A stretch of 64,000 nt of DNA, from assembly GCA_905235115.1 (NCBI GenBank), contig CAJOKT010000001.1, positions 1 to 64,000 of the forward strand. Reading direction: 5' to 3'. Positions 44,821-53,349 of the stretch are shown here, piece by piece (the stretch's first letter is position 1; every line of letters starts with the position of its first letter). The translations under genes and the position numbers were made by a program. Origin of the DNA: an uncultured Peptostreptococcaceae bacterium. Its GTDB lineage: Bacteria; Bacillota; Clostridia; Peptostreptococcales; Anaerovoracaceae. The notes beneath the pieces are model-generated. The model searched no databases and was not told where the DNA came from. It saw nothing but the letters and a program-made list of their open reading frames with translations.

Positions 44821-45588
44821 TTATTGCAACTCCGCAGAACTCTTGTCCAGCGGGTATTTTTTGCGCAAAATTTTAATTGCCACAGCGCTGCATATCATGA
44901 TCACGATACTGATGACCTGAGCCTGTCTTAGGGGCCCGATCATCAAGCTGTCAGTTCTCAGTCCCTCAACAAAGAATCTTTCGAAGGAGTAGAGCATGAA
45001 GTACAGACAGATGATCTGGCCTTTGAAAGTGCGCCTTTTGTCTGAGAACCAGATAAGGAAGACAAACAGAAGGAAGCACCAGATGGATTCGTAGAGAAAT
45101 GTGGGATGGTAGCCGGTTCCATCGATGATCTGGGCCCATGGAAGATCTGTATCTGTGCCGTGGGCCTCTTCGTTGAAGAAGTTGCCCCATCTTCCTATGG
45201 ACTGACCCAGGGCGATCACCGGCGCAAGTACGTCCAGGATGTCGAGAAAATTTTCCCTGTCGTGCTTAGCCACCAGATAGGCAGTGATGAATCCAAGGAT
45301 CAGTCCGCCGTGAATGGCAAGACCGCCGTTTCGTGTATTGATGATCTCAGCAAGATGGTTCTGATAATATGACCAGTTGAATATGACATAGTATAGTCTG
45401 GCGCCCACCAGAGAGGATGGGATGAGCCAGATCACCAGGTCCAGAAAGGTGTCCGGTTTGAGACCGAACTTCGGCGCCCGCCTGTAGCTGATGTACGCGC
45501 CAAGAATGAAGGCGAAACCGATGAGTACGCCGTACCACATTATATCTATTCCGAAGACCGTGAAGGCAACTCTTCCCGGTGAAACCAT
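44821..45588 (-). CDS. lgt: Prolipoprotein diacylglyceryl transferase
   Basis: 255 residues, seven hydrophobic helices. Adds diacylglycerol to the lipobox Cys, required for the lipoproteins in this window. Seen: GARLYYVIFNW, GLAIHGGLI (the GGLI region near the active His) and GRWGNFFNEEAHG, the Lgt signature. AAAGGAGATC precedes the ATG on the minus strand. Confidence 0.95.
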   Translation of the reverse strand: MVSPGRVAFTVFGIDIMWYGVLIGFAFILGAYISYRRAPKFGLKPDTFLDLVIWLIPSSLVGARLYYVIFNWSYYQNHLAEIINTRNGGLAIHGGLILGFITAYLVAKHDRENFLDILDVLAPVIALGQSIGRWGNFFNEEAHGTDTDLPWAQIIDGTGYHPTFLYESIWCFLLFVFLIWFSDKRRTFKGQIICLYFMLYSFERFFVEGLRTDSLMIGPLRQAQVISIVIMICSAVAIKILRKKYPLDKSSAELQ

Positions 45589-45620
45589 ATTTGTGATCTC
45601 CTTTCGCTATGATACAGATT

Positions 45621-45649
45621 ATCCTATCATTTTTTGGTAATATTGTCCA
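45621..45649 (-). promoter_or_regulatory. Promoter of lgt-ychF
   Basis: On the minus strand TGGACA (45644-45649), 17 nt, TAGGAT (45621-45626). Confidence 0.5.
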
Positions 45650-45667
45650 CATTTTGAAATAAATACG

Positions 45668-45696
45668 ATGACAAAACAAATGCAGTGTGGTAATCT
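45668..45696 (+). promoter_or_regulatory. Possible promoter of the DUF4358-DHHW gene
   Basis: ATGACA (45668-45673), 17 nt, TAATCT (45691-45696). Moderate match. Confidence 0.4.
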
Positions 45697-45742
45697 CTAA
45701 ACTGTTGGAATCACAATGTTTAATTAGAGGGAAGCACGACAT

Positions 45743-47278
45743 ATGTTATTTGAGAAAATAAAGTATTCAGTGTATGTGATACTGATCGCTGCACTGATCG
45801 CGGTGATGCTGTTTTTTACGGGTTGCGGCGGTGACAGCAGCAAGGGTCCTCTTGACATGGACTCAGTAGCCCTGGCCAGTTCACTGGTCAAGGACGTGAA
45901 TTATGAAGGTGAGCTTCTTCAGGTAAACATTGAGTCTGTCAACTCATTTCTGGATATTCCGGAATACCGGGAAGGTTACTTCTTCATCGCAAGTCAGGCT
46001 ACGACGGACTGCTTCGGTGTATTCGAGTTCAAGGATGCAGAACTGGCAAAAGCTGCCGAGGAAGCGGTGGAACTTTACTTCAGGGATGTGGCGGATGCCT
46101 ATGAGAAGTACGATCCTGAGGAAGCCAACAAGGTCTCCGAGAAGTCCGTCCTGATCAGAAAGGAGAATCTTCTTGCATTCTGCGTGACCGATGACAATGA
46201 AAACGCCGAAAGCATCATTAAGGCCGCTTTCGATAATGCCGTGCCTGCAGAAGCAGAAGAAGATGCTGAATCTGAAGATTCTCAGAAGGAAGACAGCAAA
46301 GAAAATGATGAAACAACGGAGACCGACAGCACTCAGGTATCTGCTCCCGAGAAGACATATCCTGTCATTGTCGCCGGCGGTGACCTGAGTTACAGCGGCT
46401 TCATAGGGATCATCGGAAACGCTGCTTTCGAGATCTATGACTATGTGGAGTCCACAGCTGCCCGCTACTGCGAGATCGTTAATTATGCTGCCGATCAGCT
46501 TAAGGGAAGCGCCAATGTGTACTCTATGATAGTACCTACGTCAGCAGGGATCACAGTTCCTGACGCATATCAGGATCAGCTCATGGGTTCAGATCAGAAG
46601 ACTGCATTGAGCAATCTTTACGCTAAACTCAACGGCAACGTGATCAACCTTGATCTCTATGATCACTTGATGGAAAACAGGGACAAGTACATCTATTTCA
46701 GAACAGACCATCACTGGACCAGCATGGGAGCATATTATGCCTACGAGATCTTTTGCGACGCCAAGGGACTTCTTCCGATCTCACTGGACAGAAGACCTGT
46801 GAAGGACATGGGAAAATTCCTGGGTTCATTCTATTATGATACCAGGAACGCCTCTCTGCAGGCAACACCGGACGAACTGATAGCCTACTATCCAATATCC
46901 AACGTCTACATGACCGGAAAGGACAGCAACGGAAATGATATCAAGAAGGAAGTCATTCCTGACTACTCCAACTATGATATCTCTTTCAAATACAACTCAT
47001 TCATCGAGGGGGACGGAGATTTCAGAGTTATCGTCAATGAGGACAGACAGGATGATTCTTCCTGCCTTGTGGTCAAGGAATCCTTCGGAAACTGCTTCGC
47101 CCCATATCTGGCTGATCACTACCACACGCTGATCGTCATGGACTACAGATATACTTCTGTAAATGTCATAGACTATGCCAGAGAGCACGGTATCGATGAT
47201 GTTATTTTCGTTAACAACATCGGAATGACCAGATCATCATACCTTGTGGGCAAACTGGATACGGTAGTACGCGGCTAG
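45743..47278 (+). CDS. Lipoprotein fusing a DUF4358-like and a DHHW domain
   Basis: 511 residues. Signal peptide with lipobox FTGC, then a DUF4358-like domain (about 30-165; SQATTDCFGVFEFKDAELAKAAEE, broken for length: FGVFEFKD and AAEEAVELYF), an acidic linker rich in Glu, Ser and Asp (about 170-205), and a DHHW domain (about 210-510) whose DHHW motif is at residues 322-325. DHHW proteins resemble the SGNH-type alginate O-acetyltransferase family, so cell-surface polymer modification is possible. The fusion itself I have not seen described. GAGGGAAGC precedes the ATG; a terminator follows. Confidence 0.75.
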   Translation: MLFEKIKYSVYVILIAALIAVMLFFTGCGGDSSKGPLDMDSVALASSLVKDVNYEGELLQVNIESVNSFLDIPEYREGYFFIASQATTDCFGVFEFKDAELAKAAEEAVELYFRDVADAYEKYDPEEANKVSEKSVLIRKENLLAFCVTDDNENAESIIKAAFDNAVPAEAEEDAESEDSQKEDSKENDETTETDSTQVSAPEKTYPVIVAGGDLSYSGFIGIIGNAAFEIYDYVESTAARYCEIVNYAADQLKGSANVYSMIVPTSAGITVPDAYQDQLMGSDQKTALSNLYAKLNGNVINLDLYDHLMENRDKYIYFRTDHHWTSMGAYYAYEIFCDAKGLLPISLDRRPVKDMGKFLGSFYYDTRNASLQATPDELIAYYPISNVYMTGKDSNGNDIKKEVIPDYSNYDISFKYNSFIEGDGDFRVIVNEDRQDDSSCLVVKESFGNCFAPYLADHYHTLIVMDYRYTSVNVIDYAREHGIDDVIFVNNIGMTRSSYLVGKLDTVVRG

Positions 47279-47303
47279 AGCAAATAACCTGATCAAGGTA
47301 ATC

Positions 47304-47330
47304 AAACGGCATGTAATATGCCGTTTTTTT
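47304..47330 (+). terminator. Terminator after the DHHW gene
   Basis: AAACGGCAT pairs with ATGCCGTTT around GTAAT, followed by seven T. Confidence 0.85.
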
Positions 47331-47370
47331 ATATATAAATACATTTTTCAAAAGGGAAAAGGAGAGAGAA

Positions 47371-48930
47371 ATGAAAGTAAGAAAATTATTGGCAAAGGCA
47401 GCTGTTTCTGCAGCTGTCTTCATTCTTGCCGCATGCCCTGCGGCAGCATCATCGGCGCTGTCCGTGCCATCTGCGACAGACACTGCGTATGTTACTGTCA
47501 CCGGCATCGAGCACGGAGCAACAGTAAAAGCATACAAGATCGCAGAAGCGAATTACTCAAATGCAGGTCTTAATGGTTATGAGCCGGTTACGGGCGTGTC
47601 CATTGCGGATCTGGAAAGTCCTGCGCTTCAGGAGATCAGGGTCATTACAAAAGACCTGCAGGACGGGACTTTGGGTATTGAAGCCGTAGTTATGAATGAC
47701 GTTACGCCTTCAGATGCCTACACACTCGGTGACGGTTCCACAGCCTGCACCTACAGGGCCGAAGGAATGACCGCAGGCATGTATCTGGTCCTGGTGAAAG
47801 GCGTAAGCGGCAACATTTACAATCCTGCCATCGTATCTGTCGGGTATGACTCATCGTCTAAAATCACTTCGGGTACGCTTGACTTGAGCGGAAGCAGCTG
47901 GAACGTGTCCGGAGGGACCGCAGAAGTTAAACATTCCGGGGTAACAGTCTCAAAGGATACTGAGAATGGCATAAGGTCGTACTCGTATGACGATACGGTG
48001 AAATATGTGGTCACAGCCGGCATACCGAGCTACGATCCTGCAGTTTATAAGGACGTTATTTTCCGGCTTGTGGATACTGCTGACGCCGGACTCAGTTTTG
48101 ACAAGGAATCAGTGTCTGTTGAAGATGCCTGCGGAGCAGCAGTTTCCGCATCAAGCTATGAGGTCAGTCTCAGCGGCCAGACTATGACCGTGAATTTCGA
48201 TTCAGACTGGATCATTGCAAACAGCGGGACGTCGGTCACCGTCAGATACGAAGCAAATATGGATACTGATGCATCCCTTGATTTTGGAGGAAACACAAAC
48301 AGGGTAAAGGTGGTCTATTCCAATGATCCGGCATCCCAGGGCGGAGCCACTGCCTACGATGATCCGGATGATCCCGGCGCTCCACGGGCAGAAAGCACCG
48401 TTTATACCTTCGACTTCAGTTTCAAAAAGGTGGACTCTGCAGATCCCCTGACAGTTCTTACGGGAGCAGAATTCAGTCTGACCGGCACCAATACTACGGG
48501 GGATACGGTCACATATTCAGAAACATCATCAGGAAACGGTACAGTTCACTTCGCAGGCCTTTCTGAAGGTACATATACCATGAAAGAGACCAGAGCACCT
48601 GAAGGATACGCCGTAAACCAGAGTACATATACAGTTACAGTAAGCGCGTCATACAGTCCGGACAAAACACTTTCGAACTATACAGTAAACATTACAGACG
48701 AAGAAGGGAGTTCCTTTATGAACAAGACCTACCTATCAACACCTTCAACTGACGGAGGGGACGGAGCCATTCCAAACACTGCCTTCAAAGATCTTCCTGC
48801 AACAGGAGGGACCGGCACTGTGATGTTTTCCATAGCGGGAGCCGCTGCAGTTTCCGGCGGCACTCTTCTTCTCCTAAGGAGAAGGAAGGGTTCCGGGGCG
48901 GGGATGTTTTGCGCGGCCAGGCAAAAATGA
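47371..48930 (+). CDS. Major sortase-linked pilin (LPATG, SpaA/Cna-B type)
   Basis: 519 residues. Sec signal peptide, then pilin domains: one around residues 40-180, an isopeptide-type domain (about 185-345) with VSKDT and a Cna-B/SpaA domain (about 350-450) with E-box YTMKETRAPEGY. Sorting signal LPATG at 475-479, then a hydrophobic helix and RRRKG. After that comes an unusual extra tail (GSGAGMFCAARQK) that contains the recurring GGATGTTTTGCG DNA (48902-48913). The sortase gene follows 3 nt later. It should form the shaft of the pilus. Confidence 0.85.
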   Translation: MKVRKLLAKAAVSAAVFILAACPAAASSALSVPSATDTAYVTVTGIEHGATVKAYKIAEANYSNAGLNGYEPVTGVSIADLESPALQEIRVITKDLQDGTLGIEAVVMNDVTPSDAYTLGDGSTACTYRAEGMTAGMYLVLVKGVSGNIYNPAIVSVGYDSSSKITSGTLDLSGSSWNVSGGTAEVKHSGVTVSKDTENGIRSYSYDDTVKYVVTAGIPSYDPAVYKDVIFRLVDTADAGLSFDKESVSVEDACGAAVSASSYEVSLSGQTMTVNFDSDWIIANSGTSVTVRYEANMDTDASLDFGGNTNRVKVVYSNDPASQGGATAYDDPDDPGAPRAESTVYTFDFSFKKVDSADPLTVLTGAEFSLTGTNTTGDTVTYSETSSGNGTVHFAGLSEGTYTMKETRAPEGYAVNQSTYTVTVSASYSPDKTLSNYTVNITDEEGSSFMNKTYLSTPSTDGGDGAIPNTAFKDLPATGGTGTVMFSIAGAAAVSGGTLLLLRRRKGSGAGMFCAARQK

Positions 48931-48933
48931 TAA

Positions 48934-49764
48934 ATGAAGAATAGGCTGATCATAATGGCGGTGGTCGTCCTGTATGCGTCGGGGATCACGCTTATGTTGT
49001 ATCCTGCGGCCAGCAACCTTTTGAATCGCGAGAGGAACATGAAGATCATCTCAGCTTACGAGGAAAATCTCGGGACTGCAGGCGAGGAAGAGCTTGCGGA
49101 AATGATGGAGACCGCGGATGCGTATAACAGAGATCACAGGCGAAACTATGTTATAGATGCTTTCACTGAAAGCGGAGGTCATCTGAGCTCAGAAGACTAT
49201 AATTCCTTTCTCGATCTGAAAGGAGACGGAGTCATGGGATATCTCGATATTCCCGGTATCGGTGTGATGCTTGCTGTTTATCACGGAACGGACCCTGAAG
49301 TCCTGGGAAAGGGCGCGGGACATGTGGAAGGAACGTCTCTCCCCGTGGGCGGAGAGAGTACGCATTCGGTGATCGCGGCTCACAGAGGACTTCCGCAGGC
49401 TAAACTTTTCACCGATCTGGACAGGATGAAGACGGGAGATCTGTTTTATGTCCATGTTTTGAACAGGACCCTTGCATACAGGGTTGAACAGATCATCACG
49501 GTGGATCCCGATGACATAGACGCTCTCAAGATCGAGGAAGGCAGGGATCTGCTAACGCTTCTGACCTGTACGCCCTACGGGGTGAACACCAAAAGACTTC
49601 TGGTTAGAGGGGAAAGGGTCCCCTATGAAGAACAGATCTCCGAGTCTTCCGTGTTCCGCAGAGGGAGGCCGCCGTATATTGAACTGTTGATAACTAGTCT
49701 TACCGCGGTGATGCTGATCACAGCCATCGCGGTTCGAAAAAGCAGGAGATGTAACAATGTATGA
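48934..49764 (+). CDS. srtC: Class C (pilin) sortase
   Basis: 276 residues. Joins pilin subunits through the LPXTG Thr and a pilin Lys. His150, Cys212 (LTCTPYGVNT) and Arg221 form the catalytic set. An N-terminal helix and a C-terminal hydrophobic helix (about 245-265) match class C enzymes. It overlaps the next gene by 8 nt in the pilus operon. Confidence 0.92.
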   Translation: MKNRLIIMAVVVLYASGITLMLYPAASNLLNRERNMKIISAYEENLGTAGEEELAEMMETADAYNRDHRRNYVIDAFTESGGHLSSEDYNSFLDLKGDGVMGYLDIPGIGVMLAVYHGTDPEVLGKGAGHVEGTSLPVGGESTHSVIAAHRGLPQAKLFTDLDRMKTGDLFYVHVLNRTLAYRVEQIITVDPDDIDALKIEEGRDLLTLLTCTPYGVNTKRLLVRGERVPYEEQISESSVFRRGRPPYIELLITSLTAVMLITAIAVRKSRRCNNV

Positions 49765-50386
49765 AAAATATATCAGGAAGACTTTCCATGGGATCGCCAT
49801 AGCGCTGGCGGTCCTTTGCTTTTCGGTCCATCCGTGTCCGGTCCTAGCGGATGGCCTTGCGGGAAGTCTCGAGGTTTGCTACAGGACCGGCGAGACATTA
49901 CCCGCTGCTGCAATAGACGGTGCGGTGTTTACTCTTTATCAGATCGCGGATCATGACGAAGGACCGGGTCTCAATTCGGGTCACGCAGAATATGATCTCA
50001 TGGATATGAGCGCAGAAGCGATGGATGAACTGTCGGAGAAGCTGTCCCGTGAAGCAAAGGAGGGAGGAATATCGGGAGTGACCGACATGAGAGGAACAGT
50101 TACTTTTTCTGATCTTGCCCCAGGAATATACCTGGTAAAGCAGACCGGAAGCACAGGAAAGTCTGAAAAGTACGAGACTGCAAAGCCTTTTCTTGTAAGC
50201 ATACCGTCCGAAGAAGGATACGATGTCATATGCTATCCGAAGACCGCAGCAAAAAAAACAATTGTACCCAAGACCGGAGACATCCTCGGATCGAAAGAGG
50301 CTATAATTGTGCTTTTTGCATCCGGGGCCATCGGAGGTGTGCTCCTGATATCAGGACGAAGGAAAGGAGGGAATGAAAGATGTTGA
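49757..50386 (+). CDS. Minor pilin with VPKTG sorting signal
   Basis: 209 residues. Signal peptide, a Cna-B-type domain (FTLYQIADH, then FSDLAPGIYLVKQTG), the pilin-type Tyr-Pro-Lys at 160-162 and a non-standard VPKTG signal at 170-174 in place of LPXTG, followed by a helix and RRKGGNERC. Overlaps both neighbours. It may be the base subunit anchored to the wall or a junction subunit. Confidence 0.8.
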   Translation: MYEKYIRKTFHGIAIALAVLCFSVHPCPVLADGLAGSLEVCYRTGETLPAAAIDGAVFTLYQIADHDEGPGLNSGHAEYDLMDMSAEAMDELSEKLSREAKEGGISGVTDMRGTVTFSDLAPGIYLVKQTGSTGKSEKYETAKPFLVSIPSEEGYDVICYPKTAAKKTIVPKTGDILGSKEAIIVLFASGAIGGVLLISGRRKGGNERC

Positions 50387-52464
50387 AAAGGATTGGTGCA
50401 GTATTTTTTGCGGTGGTGTTTCTGTTATTTCCCTTCGGATACGCTTTTGCAGAAGAATTATCAGTACCTGCGAAAGCAGTGACTCAGGGGGCCTACTCAG
50501 AAGGGGACCTTCTGATCGACAGGACCACTGGTGTGGAGAATATCACGGGGTATGACTATATTTACTCCAATCCTCCAACTTCTGATTTGATCAGCATTAC
50601 CCTTCAGAATACAGCGGATTTCAAACTGCAAAGTCACTACTATTACGGTGGTCTGCACAATTGCTTCATGAATTCGCTGATATATACAGGAGGGGGATTC
50701 GGCGACAACAGGACTCCAAAAGAGATCCCGGGCGACATAGCACTTGTAAGGATCGCAGATTCAGTCAAAAACGGGGCAGGGGAAAAGTTTGATCTTTTGC
50801 TTCAGATAAAGAATCTTGTGATCACTCCGGACCCTGCATACTGTCTGAGGGATCCTGAGGTGGGGGTGAGTCTTTTATATTACCAGGAGAAAGCAGATCC
50901 TATCATTTCAACTGATCCCGCGGCGTATGACGATTTCGGCACTGCCACACAAGGACCCACGGTGTATGGCAGGTACACTGTGGAATTTGAGTATGAACTG
51001 AAGGTCGTGATATCCGGAAGCAACGACACAGCCCCTCGGGGTACCATGCTTTATGGTTCCCGTGACTTCGACTCCTACAGGGAAGGATATGACATCGTAT
51101 CCGGGATCAGAAGCGGAACAGACAGGGATGCTCCTACGATCTACGTGGAACCGGATTCGATCACGGATATCACGTTTGATCCTGCAAACGCATGCTATAG
51201 GATATGCGGAACGGCTGCGGACGAGAACACATGGAGATCCGGTTTCGCGGCACTTTTTGATTCCTCAGGATCCACCTTAAGATGGTTCGGTTTCCGGAGC
51301 CTTGGAACAACGATAATCGGGCAGGAAGCTTACGAGTTCTCCAGGTATTACAACGTCCGGGGCGAAATATTGAAGGGTGAAGGCTCCATTGATCCGGTGG
51401 ATGTCACAGTGGCAAAAGGAATGAACGTCAATTGTGTTATCGACCCGGCAGATGATTTCTATATCTCCTCTGTTAGACTGTATACCATTGATGACAGCGG
51501 GGAAGAGACTCTTGAGGGCATCTTTGATACGCAGGAAGTCATGAACTCAGACACTTACTGTATTCCAATAAACAGCATTGATAAAAACTACAGGTATGAG
51601 GTGGAATTTGAAAAAAGACACCTGGTCACGCTGGATGTCGTCAACGGCAGAGTGGGTGAGTCCGGGGACGTGACCCACGCAGAATACTATGTTGTTCCGG
51701 GCGGCGCGCAGGATCTTACTTATTCCGGATATGACGGATTCTGTCTCAGATCCATCGATGTGGACGGAACTCTGGCGGACATTGAGGGACATTCAACTGT
51801 CTACTCATTCTCGGACGTCTGTTCTGACCATCATGTGACCGTGACTTACGGCGCAAAATATAACATTGAGACCTCAGTCATAAACGGAACCATAACTGAA
51901 GGCATGACGGTTTGGGAAGGGGAGGACGCTCTGATAAGATACAGCCCGGATGAAGGTCATCACATTCAGAAGATCACTGTCGACGGAGCGGAAGTGGATA
52001 TAAACGAGTATCCGGTATCCTATATCTTCAGAGACATCACAACTGACCACAGAATAGAGGTGGTGTATCAGGCAAACTCAACCATGATATCGAAAGTAGA
52101 TGAGACCGGAAACAACGTCCCGGGAGCTGAACTTCAGATACTGAACGAGGAAGGCAACGTGCTTGATCAATGGGTCACCGGATCAGAGGATCACGTGATC
52201 TTTTCCCTCGGTGAGGGCACCTACACGCTGGCGGAAAAGACAGCCCCTTCCGGATATCTGACAGCTGAGGATGTTGTGTTCAATGTGGACAGCAGCGGAA
52301 AGCTCATCATAGAAGGAGAAGTTAAAGATAAGGTGATCATGGTGGATATCAGGATGAGAAGTCTGCCCAGTACCGGGTCCAACGGTCTGCTGCCTCATAT
52401 GATAATAATGGGAGCATGGCTGACTATGCTTTCCACAGCAGTTGTAATGACGAGAAGGGTATAA
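50380..52464 (+). CDS. Large LPSTG pilus tip protein/adhesin
   Basis: 694 residues. Signal peptide, a large N-terminal region (about 30-340) without a recognised adhesin fold, two or three repeats of about 75 residues (VTLDVVNGRVGESG and IETSVINGTITEG are copies), then a Cna-B domain (GAELQILNEEGNVL, ending YTLAEKTAPSGY) and LPSTG at 662-666. Overlaps the minor pilin by 7 nt. Last and largest gene of the operon, as is usual for tip adhesins. Confidence 0.82.
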   Translation: MLKRIGAVFFAVVFLLFPFGYAFAEELSVPAKAVTQGAYSEGDLLIDRTTGVENITGYDYIYSNPPTSDLISITLQNTADFKLQSHYYYGGLHNCFMNSLIYTGGGFGDNRTPKEIPGDIALVRIADSVKNGAGEKFDLLLQIKNLVITPDPAYCLRDPEVGVSLLYYQEKADPIISTDPAAYDDFGTATQGPTVYGRYTVEFEYELKVVISGSNDTAPRGTMLYGSRDFDSYREGYDIVSGIRSGTDRDAPTIYVEPDSITDITFDPANACYRICGTAADENTWRSGFAALFDSSGSTLRWFGFRSLGTTIIGQEAYEFSRYYNVRGEILKGEGSIDPVDVTVAKGMNVNCVIDPADDFYISSVRLYTIDDSGEETLEGIFDTQEVMNSDTYCIPINSIDKNYRYEVEFEKRHLVTLDVVNGRVGESGDVTHAEYYVVPGGAQDLTYSGYDGFCLRSIDVDGTLADIEGHSTVYSFSDVCSDHHVTVTYGAKYNIETSVINGTITEGMTVWEGEDALIRYSPDEGHHIQKITVDGAEVDINEYPVSYIFRDITTDHRIEVVYQANSTMISKVDETGNNVPGAELQILNEEGNVLDQWVTGSEDHVIFSLGEGTYTLAEKTAPSGYLTAEDVVFNVDSSGKLIIEGEVKDKVIMVDIRMRSLPSTGSNGLLPHMIIMGAWLTMLSTAVVMTRRV

Positions 52465-52472
52465 GCGGTAAA

Positions 52473-52496
52473 CCGGGCAGTTTCAGTACTGCCCGG
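52473..52496 (+). terminator. Hairpin at the end of the pilus operon
   Basis: CCGGGCAG (52473-52480) pairs with CTGCCCGG (52489-52496). No long T run, so termination strength is uncertain. Confidence 0.5.
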
Positions 52497-52544
52497 TGCT
52501 ATGTTTACAAGATGTTATTTTGTTGTTTTTAGTTAAAAAAATCA

Positions 52545-52576
52545 TTGACAACGGGTCAGGAATTTAGTAATATAAT
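52545..52576 (+). promoter_or_regulatory. Promoter of the tRNA cluster
   Basis: TTGACA (52545-52550) with TAATAT (52568-52573) at 17 nt or TATAAT (52571-52576) at 20 nt. Confidence 0.65.
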
Positions 52577-52604
52577 CCTTGCAGTCCGTGAGACTGGTTG
52601 ATGA

Positions 52605-52681
52605 GGCGGCGTGGCTCAGTTGGCTAGAGCACTCGGTTCATACCCGGGGTGTCACTGGTTCGAATCCAGTCGCCGCTACCA
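52605..52681 (+). tRNA. tRNA-Met (CAT), probably elongator
   Basis: Acceptor GGCGGCG pairs with CGCCGCT, loop TTCATAC gives CAT, CCA encoded. The 1-72 pair is G-T, not the C1-A72 mismatch of the initiator. Confidence 0.93.
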
Positions 52682-52700
52682 TTTTTCTTTTATATGATGT

Positions 52701-52776
52701 GGGAGTTTAGCTCAGCTGGGAGAGCATCTGCCTTACAAGCAGGGGGTCACAGGTTCGAGCCCTGTAACTCCCACCA
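52701..52776 (+). tRNA. tRNA-Val (TAC)
   Basis: Acceptor GGGAGTT with AACTCCC; loop TTACAAG gives TAC; CCA encoded. Confidence 0.95.
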
Positions 52777-52779
52777 CAT

Positions 52780-52856
52780 GGCCAAGTAGTTCAGTTGGTT
52801 AGAATGCCAGCCTGTCACGCTGGAGGTCGTCGGTTCGAGCCCGATCTTGGTCGCCA
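52780..52856 (+). tRNA. tRNA-Asp (GTC)
   Basis: Acceptor GGCCAAG with CTTGGTC; loop CTGTCAC gives GTC; CCA encoded. Starts 3 nt after the tRNA-Val CCA. Confidence 0.95.
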
Positions 52857-52875
52857 TTTTTTAAAACAAATATAT

Positions 52876-52952
52876 GGTGGGTATCGTCAAGCGGCTAAGA
52901 CCCAGGGTTGTGGCTCCTGTATGCGTGGGTTCGAATCCCACTACCCACCCCA
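52876..52952 (+). tRNA. tRNA-His (GTG)
   Basis: Acceptor GTGGGTA with TACCCAC; extra G at -1 opposite C73; loop TTGTGGC gives GTG; CCA encoded. Confidence 0.95.
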
Positions 52953-52963
52953 TTTTTGTTTAT

Positions 52964-53038
52964 TGGGGTATCGCCAAGCGGTAAGGCAACGGATTCTGAT
53001 TCCGTCATTCGCAGGTTCGAATCCTGCTACCCTAGCCA
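52964..53038 (+). tRNA. tRNA-Gln (CTG)
   Basis: Acceptor TGGGGTA with TACCCTA; loop TTCTGAT gives CTG; CCA encoded. Confidence 0.93.
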
Positions 53039-53045
53039 ATATTCT

Positions 53046-53064
53046 GCCGGACGGAGAGTCCGGC
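53046..53064 (+). other. Hairpin between tRNA-Gln and tRNA-Cys
   Basis: GCCGGAC-GGAGA-GTCCGGC, perfect 7-bp stem, no T run. Possibly a processing signal. Confidence 0.5.
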
Positions 53065-53070
53065 GCACAT

Positions 53071-53145
53071 GGCGACATAGCCAAGTGGTAAGGCACGAGT
53101 CTGCAAAACTCTGATTCCCCGGTTCAAATCCGGGTGTCGCCTCCA
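53071..53145 (+). tRNA. tRNA-Cys (GCA)
   Basis: Acceptor GGCGACA with TGTCGCC; anticodon loop CTGCAAA gives GCA; CCA encoded. Confidence 0.95.
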
Positions 53146-53153
53146 CGGAAAAG

Positions 53154-53182
53154 GACCTGTTCAGAAGAGCAGGTCTTTTTTT
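53154..53182 (+). terminator. Terminator of the tRNA cluster
   Basis: GACCTGTTC (53154-53162) pairs with GAGCAGGTC (53167-53175), then seven T. Confidence 0.85.
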
Positions 53183-53211
53183 ACTTTTTTGCGCTCCGGA
53201 AATTAAACAGT

Positions 53212-53276
53212 TCGCAAATCAATTTCATTTTGTCGCAACAATAAAGTTGCTGTTCAAATCGACCTGTCTGTATAAT
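53212..53276 (+). promoter_or_regulatory. Promoter and repeats upstream of the glycyl radical enzyme
   Basis: TTGCTG (53247-53252), 18 nt, TATAAT (53271-53276). Upstream, TCGCAA occurs twice (53212-53217 and 53233-53238), 21 nt apart, and GCAAC/GTTGC (53235-53239, 53246-53250) forms an inverted repeat touching the -35. A regulator site is likely; the protein is unknown. Confidence 0.55.
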
Positions 53277-53349
53277 GTAGATACCAGATCATGACAACAC
53301 AACATATACAGTTTTGCCGGATTCGTTCCGGAAACAGGGAGGGAATAAA

